Shown here: positions 1-4,601 of the stretch, one piece after another
Numbering within the stretch: the first letter of the stretch is position 1
Layout: every line of letters starts with the position of its first letter
Position numbers and translations under genes: made by a program
The notes under the pieces: generated by a model
Seen by the model: only the letters and a program-made list of their open reading frames with translations
What the model was told of the DNA's origin: nothing
Database searches by the model: none
Assembly (NCBI GenBank): GCA_034716535.1
Contig: JAYEJW010000363.1
Coordinates: forward strand, 1-10,028
DNA length: 10,028 bases
Direction: 5' to 3'
DNA from: JAYEJW01 sp034716535
GTDB lineage: Bacteria; Pseudomonadota; Gammaproteobacteria; Chromatiales; Chromatiaceae

Positions 1-760
1 CATCGACCCGGGACGCCCCTTTCCAATCGTATGCGGCACTCAGGGAGGCCCACCACCGGCTCGTGGACGTGTAGATGATGTGGCTCTGGAGCGCGAAGAG
101 CGGGTCTTGCTCGCGTCTCCTGTCGGTTCTGAATTCGTCGTTGTCCGTGAAGAGAAACACCGATCCTGTCAGCTCGTAGGACCAAGGACCGCGAGAGTGC
201 ACCACGCCCAACTGGGGCCGCAAGACGAAGCGGTTCTGCCCGAGATTTAGAAGCTTATCCTTCTTGTACTCGCCGAGGGGAAGGGTGACGGCCAAGGCTA
301 CACCGACAACGGTACTGACCGGACATGAGGCTCGGAATGCTCGATATTCCGGCTCCGTGAACGCCGGTGCACCCAGTAGGTTGATTGACAGACGTACACG
401 CGGGTCGCCAAGACCGGTTCTTCCTACTTTTCGAGGTTCACCATCCAGCAGACCCTTCCATCTGGCCTGGTGATGAGACGAGCGAACATCGAAGCGGGCA
501 GATCGACCCATCAGATCGAATGCGTGGAGGAACGAGACGACGGTCGAGCTGACCTCGACGGTGGTGTCATCGAGCTTGAAGACGGGATCGACGGAGATCT
601 CGCCGTCGGTATAAACGTATCCTGCGCCGGCAATGTTGGTCCCGACTGGCAATGGTGTCCATCGGCGAGGTTCGATATCCTGAGCGAATACCACGCCGGA
701 GCATGCCAATCCCAGCAGGGTAGCCGCAATATTGAATCCGTTGCTCTCAGCGCTCGGCAT
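1..760 (-). CDS. Outer-membrane transporter-like protein, phenol MetA-pathway family (3' end beyond window)
   Basis: The minus-strand frame is open from an ATG at 760 to base 1, giving 253 codons, and continues off the left edge, so the C-terminus is missing. The N-terminus looks like a secretion signal: a hydrophobic run at residues ~11-25 (IAATLLGLACSGVVFA) with a likely signal peptidase I site after A26 (VFA|QD). The mature part contains PRRWTPLPVGTN (31-42), GLLDGEPRKVGRTGLGDPR (103-121), AVTLPLGEY (157-165), NRFVLRPQLGVVH (176-188) and LTGSVFLFTDNDEF (198-211). From memory these match the family annotated 'transporter' or 'MetA-pathway of phenol degradation' (PF13557), predicted outer-membrane beta-barrels. 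The substrate is unknown. The signal lacks the usual N-terminal K/R. The frame stays open upstream to a TAG at about 918, so an upstream GTG start is possible. No good Shine-Dalgarno precedes the ATG. Family call is fairly sure, function is not. Confidence 0.8.
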   Translation of the reverse strand, partial: MPSAESNGFNIAATLLGLACSGVVFAQDIEPRRWTPLPVGTNIAGAGYVYTDGEISVDPVFKLDDTTVEVSSTVVSFLHAFDLMGRSARFDVRSSHHQARWKGLLDGEPRKVGRTGLGDPRVRLSINLLGAPAFTEPEYRAFRASCPVSTVVGVALAVTLPLGEYKKDKLLNLGQNRFVLRPQLGVVHSRGPWSYELTGSVFLFTDNDEFRTDRRREQDPLFALQSHIIYTSTSRWWASLSAAYDWKGASRVD

Positions 761-877
761 CTCGCCGTGTGATCCAGTTTCCTTACGGCCGACAGAAAGA
801 TGCCACACCCGGCAGCCGATCGTCGAACCTTTCAGGACGAAACGGCGACGGTGGATCAGAGCGGGAGGTCCTGCGCG

Positions 878-906
878 ATTTGATCCGAGAAAATCTGGTG
901 AAACAA
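878..906 (-). promoter_or_regulatory. Weak candidate sigma-70 promoter for the transporter-like gene
   Basis: On the minus strand, TTGTTT (906-901) and TCAAAT (883-878) are separated by 17 bases, with 3/6 and 4/6 matches to the -35 and -10 consensus. The start point would be near 871, leaving a leader of about 110 bases before the ATG at 760. The gap between the hydrolase stop and this gene (761-941) otherwise holds only a loose GGATCA/TGATCC inverted repeat (853-858 and 881-886). The two genes could equally share a transcript. Confidence 0.15.
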
Positions 907-941
907 CAAAGTGCTAACACCCCGGTTGCCCCCGAACGATT

Positions 942-1925
942 TCAAGTATTCGCCCGCGCCGCTCTCTTCGCCCGCCGGAGAAGCCACACCTCCAGCCCTT
1001 GCGCATTAAGCTCGATGTCCACGGCCAGCAGGTCGAGGATGCGCTCGTCGTCCAGGTCGCAGCCGTGATTCCTGACCTGATCGATCAGGTGGGCGGCAAC
1101 CCCCTCCTTCAGTCGCTCCAGGCGCCCTGCGGGCTCTTTGTCTTCTTCCATCAAGGCCAGCTCGGCGAAACCGCGGATGCTTTCGCGCAGCGTCTCCTCC
1201 AGCGCCTGAGGATGGTCGACACGCCCAAAGTGGGTGAGGTAAACGGCTTTTGGGGCGAAGCGCAGGATCTTGTCCAGGCTCTCCTGCCAAGCCTCCGGGT
1301 CGAAGGCCACGGGCGTGGTGGGCGCGAACAGTAGCGGGCCGTCCGCCGTGTCGAGCTCCCGGTAAGAGATGCCGAAGGTGTCGCCGGTGAAGAAGCCGCC
1401 GCTCTTCTGGTCGAAGATGCACCCGTGGTGGTTGGCATGGCCCGGGGTGTCGATGAAGGTGAGGAGGCGGGCGGAGAGATCGATCATCATCCCGTCCTCC
1501 GCCAGGGTAACGCGCTCTTCGGGAACCGGCGTCAGATGTCCGAAGTCGCGTGCGAAGGCCTCTTCGCCGTACACCGCCGTTGCCCCTGCGGTGAGCTTCG
1601 AGGGATCGATCATGTGAGGCGCGCCTTTGGGGTGAACCACCAGGAGGGCGTGGGGGCAGTGCGCCATGAGGTCCCCGGCGCCGCCGGCGTGGTCCAGGTG
1701 TACGTGAGTGGGAATCACGTAATCGACATGGCGAGGCGTCAGCCCGAGCGCCGCGATCACTTCCAGGAGGTGAGGCAGGGTATGGGAGGTTCCCGTGTCG
1801 ACGAACGCCAACCTGTCACTTTCGCGTACCAGGTAGCAGGCCGCTAGGCCGTGACGATACAAGCCGGTCTCGATGCAGAAAATGTTGTCGGCGATCTCTT
1901 CGAAGCGGGGCTTGGTCATGGGCAT
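942..1925 (-). CDS. MBL-fold metallo-hydrolase
   Basis: This 327-residue protein has the metallo-beta-lactamase fold motifs in order: THVHLDH with metal ligands H74, H76, D78 and H79, then PGHANHH with H163, GDTFG with D182, and YLTHFGR with H232. These make up the usual two-metal site of MBL hydrolases. The first ~240 residues form the catalytic domain. Residues ~241-327 are a helical, charged C-terminal extension seen in several uncharacterised single-domain MBL hydrolases. No signal peptide is visible, so it is probably cytoplasmic. The substrate cannot be told from sequence: lactonase, thioesterase and glyoxalase-II-like activities are all possible. A second in-frame ATG at 1919 has a better spaced purine-rich GCAGAG upstream and may be the true start (325 aa). 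A mobile repeat separates it from vapC, and the two genes appear to have been only nine bases apart before insertion. Confidence 0.9.
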   Translation of the reverse strand: MPMTKPRFEEIADNIFCIETGLYRHGLAACYLVRESDRLAFVDTGTSHTLPHLLEVIAALGLTPRHVDYVIPTHVHLDHAGGAGDLMAHCPHALLVVHPKGAPHMIDPSKLTAGATAVYGEEAFARDFGHLTPVPEERVTLAEDGMMIDLSARLLTFIDTPGHANHHGCIFDQKSGGFFTGDTFGISYRELDTADGPLLFAPTTPVAFDPEAWQESLDKILRFAPKAVYLTHFGRVDHPQALEETLRESIRGFAELALMEEDKEPAGRLERLKEGVAAHLIDQVRNHGCDLDDERILDLLAVDIELNAQGLEVWLLRRAKRAARANT

Positions 1926-1938
1926 CTCTGCTTATCAG

Positions 1939-1947
1939 CTCTTGGCG
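1939..1947. repeat. Left copy of 9-bp target-site duplication
   Basis: CTCTTGGCG lies directly outside the left terminal repeat of the element and is identical to the copy at 2092-2100. Read on the minus strand it is CGCCAAGAG, the last bases of the original vapC reading frame, and is followed by C TGA TAA, which would have closed vapC before insertion. Confidence 0.75.
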
Positions 1948-1979
1948 CTACTTCTCAATAACCCGAGGCAATCTCGTAG

Positions 1980-2011
1980 GGCGGATCAAGGAGCGCAGCG
2001 ACGGATCCGCC
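1980..2011. repeat. Inner hairpin 1 of the element
   Basis: GGCGGATC (1980-1987) and GATCCGCC (2004-2011) form a perfect 8-bp stem with a 16-base loop. It is the mirror partner of the hairpin at 2027-2052 with diverged stem bases. In RNA it could act on either strand, but no T-run follows it, so it is not a classical terminator. Confidence 0.7.
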
Positions 2012-2026
2012 GATGGCCGCGATTTT

Positions 2027-2052
2027 GGTGGGTCCGCTTCGCTTGACCCACC
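2027..2052. repeat. Inner hairpin 2 of the element
   Basis: GGTGGGTC (2027-2034) and GACCCACC (2045-2052) form a perfect 8-bp stem around the 10-base loop CGCTTCGCTT. It sits in inverted orientation to hairpin 1, the paired arrangement typical of REPIN or BIME units. It lies between vapC and the hydrolase and could lower read-through or stabilise the upstream mRNA. Confidence 0.7.
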
Positions 2053-2087
2053 CTACAGCGGCCGGGGTGCCCCGGGTTTTTGAGAAG

Positions 2088-2480
2088 CTACCTCTTGGCG
2101 AGCTGCAGATCGGTTTTCGAGAAGTCATCGCCTTTGGACAATAATGGCTCTCCGAGCGTTCTTGCGAGCGCGTAGGAGAAGCAATCACCAAAGTTGAGTC
2201 CGGCCGGGTGCCTGCCCTTGCCGAAATGGCGAAAAGCCTGCCGGGCGACATATCCCTGATCGGAGTCCACAGGGATAAGCGCGATTTCCGCCTTGCTCAG
2301 GAACAGATCCAGATCTCTAATGCCTTCGGGGCCGTAGCGGGCCTCGATCACAATGGATACCTCGACGAAACTGGCCGCCGACAGAGAGCGAGTCTCCGCC
2401 GATTCGATGGCCTCGTTGAAGGCCCTGCGCTCGGGTTCGTCCCGTAAGATTGCCAGCAGGGCCGATGTGTCGATGACCAC
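2088..2480 (-). CDS. vapC: VapC-type PIN-domain ribonuclease toxin
   Basis: This 130-residue PIN-domain protein is the toxin of a type II toxin-antitoxin pair; VapC toxins cut specific RNAs, usually tRNA or rRNA, in a metal-dependent way. The acidic catalytic residues are visible: D4 in VIDTSALLAIL, E40 in SFVEVS, D99 in LNFGDCFSYALA and D118/D119 in LSKGDDFSKTD. No upstream ATG exists in frame, so it starts at the GTG at 2480, five bases after the vapB stop, which suggests translational coupling. The C-terminus is odd: the final ...LQLAKR-TAG uses bases from the inserted mobile element, because the TAG is part of the element's terminal repeat. Without the insertion the protein would end LQLAKS followed by TGA TAA, so only the last residue changed and the toxin should still be intact. 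The family call is secure; the RNA target is unknown. Confidence 0.93.
   Translation of the reverse strand: MVIDTSALLAILRDEPERRAFNEAIESAETRSLSAASFVEVSIVIEARYGPEGIRDLDLFLSKAEIALIPVDSDQGYVARQAFRHFGKGRHPAGLNFGDCFSYALARTLGEPLLSKGDDFSKTDLQLAKR
2092..2100. repeat. Right copy of 9-bp target-site duplication, within vapC codons
   Basis: CTCTTGGCG lies directly outside the right terminal repeat. On the minus strand it encodes most of the final Ala-Lys-Arg of VapC. The base that completes the Arg codon and the TAG stop that follows both come from the inserted element. Confidence 0.75.
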
Positions 2481-2485
2481 TGGTA

Positions 2486-2749
2486 CTAGCCCGGTAGACC
2501 TTGGGCGTCGTAACCGAGGATTTCATCCGGCTTCCTCTTATCGAGCACAGGTAGGGATGCACAGTGTCGGGCGACTTCGTCCAATTCATCGGCCAGCCTC
2601 CTTGCAGATTGCTGACGACGTACCCTCTCGAGCCGATCCCTGAGCGCACGGGTTACGGCTCGCGTCTTGGTCTCGCCGGTGAGCTTTGCCAGCGCTTCTG
2701 CAAGCTCTTCAGTTTCCGGATTTCGGATATTCAGCGCCATTGTATTCAT
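2486..2749 (-). CDS. vapB: VapB-family antitoxin
   Basis: This 87-residue protein (84 if started at the second ATG, 2740) is the antitoxin partner of the PIN toxin directly downstream. The N-terminus ALNIRNPETEELAEALAKL and the following TGETKTRAVTRALRDRLERV match the ribbon-helix-helix VapB family (PF07704 / Rv0623-like): a short beta-strand and two helices that bind operator DNA as a dimer. The C-terminal part (RRLADELDEVARHC...LPVLDKRKPDEILGYDAQGLPG) is the region that wraps and blocks the toxin in this family. The family consensus starts MALNI, which favours the ATG at 2740, but neither ATG has a clear Shine-Dalgarno. Its promoter region carries a perfect 20-bp palindrome, consistent with autoregulation by the VapBC complex. 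The stop is five bases from the vapC GTG. Confidence 0.9.
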   Translation of the reverse strand: MNTMALNIRNPETEELAEALAKLTGETKTRAVTRALRDRLERVRRQQSARRLADELDEVARHCASLPVLDKRKPDEILGYDAQGLPG

Positions 2750-2752
2750 TAC

Positions 2753-2772
2753 GTGTAGATAAGTATCTACAC
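2753..2772. promoter_or_regulatory. Probable vapBC operator, perfect 20-bp palindrome
   Basis: GTGTAGATA (2753-2761) and TATCTACAC (2764-2772) are exact inverted repeats around the two bases AG. The site ends three bases before the upstream vapB ATG at 2749 and is AT-rich relative to its neighbourhood. Ribbon-helix-helix antitoxins bind such palindromes to repress their own promoter, so this is very likely the VapB operator. A clear -35/-10 pair was not found; the core promoter probably overlaps the palindrome. Confidence 0.75.
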
Positions 2773-2852
2773 TGTAGCAACGGTATCCCGATGCGTCCAC
2801 ACGGCGACGTCCGCATCCGATCGCACACGGACTCGCTGGACTTGCGAGCCCT

Positions 2853-3518
2853 TCAGCTTGACGGGTCGAATCGATACCCGAGCAGCTCGATGTCCCGCCT
2901 GAAGTGCTCCGCCACCAGTGCCGCTGTCTCGTCCGTGTAGTAGCTGCGGTAGTCGCTCTTGCGGTCCCTCGCCTTTCTCTGGTGGGGCAGGGAGGGTGTC
3001 GGGATGCCGATGCGCCGACAGGCCTCGGCGAAGTCCTCTTCAAGCCGCTCGTAACGGCCAATGAAATCCACCGCCACCGTACCCCGCAGGTCGATCAGAT
3101 AGTCGCTCTGCAGGTCAATCGAGGTATCCACGTGATACTGGTACGGGCGATCGGGATCGAGCTTCCAACGCAGGAAACCCTCGAAGTCCTCATTGCCCCC
3201 CAGATACTGGGGCCGCTCGCGGCGGATGTGGTGGAAGGAGCTCACCTGAAGATCCCAGGGGTTGCGTACGAAGGCGAACTTGAACAGCTCGTCGAAGAAC
3301 TCCTTCGGCAGTATTTCCTTGGCGGCGACGATCTTGGCGTGCCGCGGCAGCTTGGTCGCGATGCGGTGCCCGCTCATGTGGCTGAATCGGCTGCACAGGA
3401 ACATCGGCCAGTACCAGGGATCGCGCCAGCGCAGTCCCTGGAGCGCGGCGCGCACACTCGTGCCCCCTGTCTTGGCGATGTGGACGAAGAGAAAGCGGTG
3501 TTTCAGCGAGAGCAGCAT
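2853..3518 (-). CDS. Sulfotransferase family 2 domain protein
   Basis: This 221-residue protein shows the two cofactor motifs of PAPS-dependent sulfotransferases (PF03567-like): HIAKTGGTSV at 13-22, the 5'-phosphosulfate-binding loop with K16, and FAFVRNPWD at 81-89, the 3'-phosphate-binding strand and loop with R85. FIGRYERLEEDF (152-163) and the closing DIELLGYRF (209-217) are also typical of bacterial members. Such enzymes move sulfate from PAPS to a carbohydrate or other hydroxyl acceptor; the acceptor cannot be inferred here. No signal peptide or membrane segment is evident, so it is probably cytoplasmic. It is the first gene of the minus-strand set and is divergent from the prp operon across a ~100-bp gap. 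No Shine-Dalgarno is visible before the ATG, and a -10-like TAAAAT lies so close that the mRNA may be leaderless. Confidence 0.88.
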   Translation of the reverse strand: MLLSLKHRFLFVHIAKTGGTSVRAALQGLRWRDPWYWPMFLCSRFSHMSGHRIATKLPRHAKIVAAKEILPKEFFDELFKFAFVRNPWDLQVSSFHHIRRERPQYLGGNEDFEGFLRWKLDPDRPYQYHVDTSIDLQSDYLIDLRGTVAVDFIGRYERLEEDFAEACRRIGIPTPSLPHQRKARDRKSDYRSYYTDETAALVAEHFRRDIELLGYRFDPSS

Positions 3519-3526
3519 GGGGTGGC

Positions 3527-3532
3527 ATTTTA
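3527..3532 (-). promoter_or_regulatory. Candidate -10 element for the sulfotransferase gene
   Basis: On the minus strand TAAAAT (3532-3527) matches the -10 consensus at five of six positions. A CTGACC sits 18 bases upstream as a poor -35 box. Transcription would begin at about 3520-3518, on or next to the start codon at 3518, giving a leaderless or nearly leaderless mRNA. This fits the lack of a ribosome binding site but rests on sequence match only. Confidence 0.25.
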
Positions 3533-3565
3533 GCGCGGAAGCGCTCGGGCGGTCAGTCGGCCGCT

Positions 3566-3594
3566 TTGCTTTTTCTGTAGTCAGGTACTAGGGT
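3566..3594 (+). promoter_or_regulatory. Candidate promoter of the prpBCD operon
   Basis: TTGCTT (3566-3571) and TAGGGT (3589-3594) are 17 bases apart, and TAGGGT keeps the three most conserved -10 positions (T1, A2, T6). The start point would be near 3600, about 20 bases before the leader ORF. In enteric bacteria prpBCDE uses sigma-54 with PrpR, but no clear GG-N10-GC sigma-54 box was recognised here. A perfect TTGACA at 3598-3603 has no usable -10 at the right distance. Confidence 0.25.
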
Positions 3595-3612
3595 CTTTTG
3601 ACAACCACCGTT

Positions 3613-3619
3613 GGAGGAG
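3613..3619 (+). promoter_or_regulatory. Strong Shine-Dalgarno of the prp leader ORF
   Basis: GGAGGAG lies just before the ATG at 3623 and is the best ribosome binding site in the window. It serves the 23-codon leader ORF rather than the prpB start at 3691, whose own upstream sequence is a weaker GGTGGGG. Confidence 0.6.
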
Positions 3620-3622
3620 ACC

Positions 3623-3694
3623 ATGCGAACCGAGCCGCTCGGCGTCCCAGCCCGTCGTCCATCCCCCGCAGGCCTGGTGGGGCGGTTTCGATGA
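3623..3694 (+). CDS. Short leader ORF (23 codons) overlapping the prpB start
   Basis: The ORF starts at an ATG with the strong site GGAGGAG upstream, runs 23 codons (MRTEPLGVPARRPSP...) and ends at a TGA that overlaps the prpB start as ATGA (3691-3694). The peptide is rich in Arg and Pro and matches no family I know. The arrangement suggests that ribosomes finishing the leader re-initiate at prpB, so the leader could couple or tune prpB translation. Proline-rich short leaders can also stall ribosomes. The alternative is that the strong site reflects a former N-terminal extension of prpB or is fortuitous. It is too short for a coding statistic, so this stays tentative. Confidence 0.4.
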   Translation: MRTEPLGVPARRPSPAGLVGRFR

Positions 3695-4578
3695 GCGCGG
3701 GCGATGCCCCCGGCACGCGCATTCGGACGGCAGTCGATACCGAGCGACCGCTCCAGGTGGCGGGTACCGTCAACGCCTACCACGCCCTGATGGCGGAGCG
3801 GGTGGGTTACCGCGCCCTTTACCTCTCGGGCGGCGGGGTGGCAGCAGGCTCCCTGGGGTTGCCGGATCTCGGAATCAGTAGCCTGCAGGACGTGCTGGAG
3901 GACGCGCGCCGCATCACGTACGTTACCGCTCTGCCCCTTCTGGTAGATGCGGATGCGGGCTTCGGTTCCAGTGCGTTCAACATCGCGCGCACCGTCAGGG
4001 AGCTGATCCGCGCCGGCGCCGCCGGCTGCCATATTGAGGATCAGGTCCAGGCCAAGCGGTGCGGCCACCGGCCGGGAAAGGCCATCGTCTCCAAGGCGGA
4101 GATGGTGGACCGCATCAAGGCGGCAGTGGATGCGCGAGTCGACGATTTCGTCATCATGGCACGTACCGATGCCCTGGCAGTGGAGGGCGTGGACGCCGCC
4201 GTCGAGCGCGCGCTGGCCTGCGTGGAGGCGGGCGCCGACATGATCTTCCCCGAAGCGGTGACGGGGCTGGATCAGTACCGCCGGTTTGCCCAGGCCCTGG
4301 ATGTGCCGGTGCTTGCGAACATCACCGAGTTCGGGTCGACACCCCTCTTCACGGCCTCCGAGCTCGCGGATGCAGGCGTCGGTCTGGCCCTGTACCCGCT
4401 GTCCGCATTTCGCGCCATGAACAAGGCGGCGCTCGATGTCTATCGGGCGATTCGCCGGGATGGTACCCAGAAGGGCGTCGTGGACAGGATGCAGACGCGC
4501 AGTGAGCTCTACGATTTCCTCGGCTACGAGGACTATGAGCGAACGCTCGACGAGCTGTTTGCGCGAGACAAAGAATGA
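3691..4578 (+). CDS. prpB: 2-Methylisocitrate lyase PrpB
   Basis: This 295-residue enzyme cleaves 2-methylisocitrate to pyruvate and succinate, the last step of the methylcitrate cycle for propionate. Hallmarks of the isocitrate lyase/PEP mutase family are present: LSGGGVAAGSLGLPDLG (45-61, with D59), LLVDADAGFGSS with metal-site D86 and D88, HIEDQ with E116, and KRCGHRPGKAIVSK with the catalytic Cys at 124. MARTDALAVEG and NITEFGSTPLF follow. The KRCGH signature separates PrpB from true isocitrate lyase. The start at 3691 gives a protein of nearly the same length and offset as Escherichia coli PrpB (about 296 aa); a TTG at 3598 in the same frame would add 31 residues without family support. 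The ATG overlaps the stop of the leader ORF, and the TGA lies 19 bases before prpC. Confidence 0.96.
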   Translation: MSAGDAPGTRIRTAVDTERPLQVAGTVNAYHALMAERVGYRALYLSGGGVAAGSLGLPDLGISSLQDVLEDARRITYVTALPLLVDADAGFGSSAFNIARTVRELIRAGAAGCHIEDQVQAKRCGHRPGKAIVSKAEMVDRIKAAVDARVDDFVIMARTDALAVEGVDAAVERALACVEAGADMIFPEAVTGLDQYRRFAQALDVPVLANITEFGSTPLFTASELADAGVGLALYPLSAFRAMNKAALDVYRAIRRDGTQKGVVDRMQTRSELYDFLGYEDYERTLDELFARDKE

Positions 4579-4601
4579 GCACCGCAGGAGAGCGCCGATG
4601 A
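4575..4601 (+). other. Eight-codon mini-ORF bridging prpB and prpC
   Basis: An ATG overlapping the prpB stop (ATGA, 4575-4578) opens eight codons (MSTAGERR) that end at a TGA overlapping the prpC start (ATGA, 4598-4601). The prpC ribosome site AGGAG (4586-4590), seven bases before the ATG, lies inside it. It may be chance, but it would allow stop-to-start re-initiation from prpB to prpC. It is not claimed as a functional peptide. Confidence 0.2.

Larger units (their letters stand above)
1948..2091. mobile_element. MITE/REPIN-like non-autonomous element, ~144 bp, with 9-bp target duplication
   Basis: This non-coding block is bounded by the direct repeat CTCTTGGCG at 1939-1947 and 2092-2100, which reads as a target-site duplication. 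Its ends are imperfect inverted repeats: the left arm (1951-1970, CTTCTCAATAACCCGAGGCA) and the complement of the right arm (2087-2068, CTTCTCAAAAACCCGGGGCA) agree at 18 of 20 bases. Inside is a second inverted pair, GTAGGGCGGATCAAG (1976-1990) against CTTGACCCACCCTAC (2042-2056). Each inner half forms its own hairpin with a perfect 8-bp stem (1980-1987 with 2004-2011; 2027-2034 with 2045-2052). Related GTAGGGTGGGTC-type repeats are common between genes in many proteobacteria. It encodes no protein, so a transposase would have to act in trans. The family and mobilising enzyme are not identified. Confidence 0.8.

Noticed and set aside
695..730. Lipoprotein signal (cysteine at residue 20 of the transporter-like protein)
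   Set aside because: The residues before the Cys (G-L-A-C) do not fit a standard lipobox, and a signal peptidase I site VFA|QD follows.
853..886. GGATCA/TGATCC inverted repeat between the hydrolase and transporter genes
   Set aside because: The arms are only six bases with a 22-base loop and no further pairing, so it is probably chance.
1984..1996. GATCAAGGAGCGC also occurs at 9493-9505
   Set aside because: A single 13-mer match is about what chance gives in a 10-kb window, and the second copy is inside channel coding sequence with no shared flanks.
2829..2851. Hairpin GGACTCGC/GCGAGCCC right after the sulfotransferase stop as a terminator
   Set aside because: The stem is only about eight pairs with one wobble, and no T-run follows on the minus strand.
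2999..3533. Plus-strand open frame opposite the sulfotransferase
   Set aside because: The minus strand carries both PAPS-binding motifs; the plus frame has none.
3598..3690. TTG start giving PrpB a 31-residue extension
   Set aside because: The extension has no similarity to the PrpB N-terminus, and the ATG at 3691 gives the expected family length.
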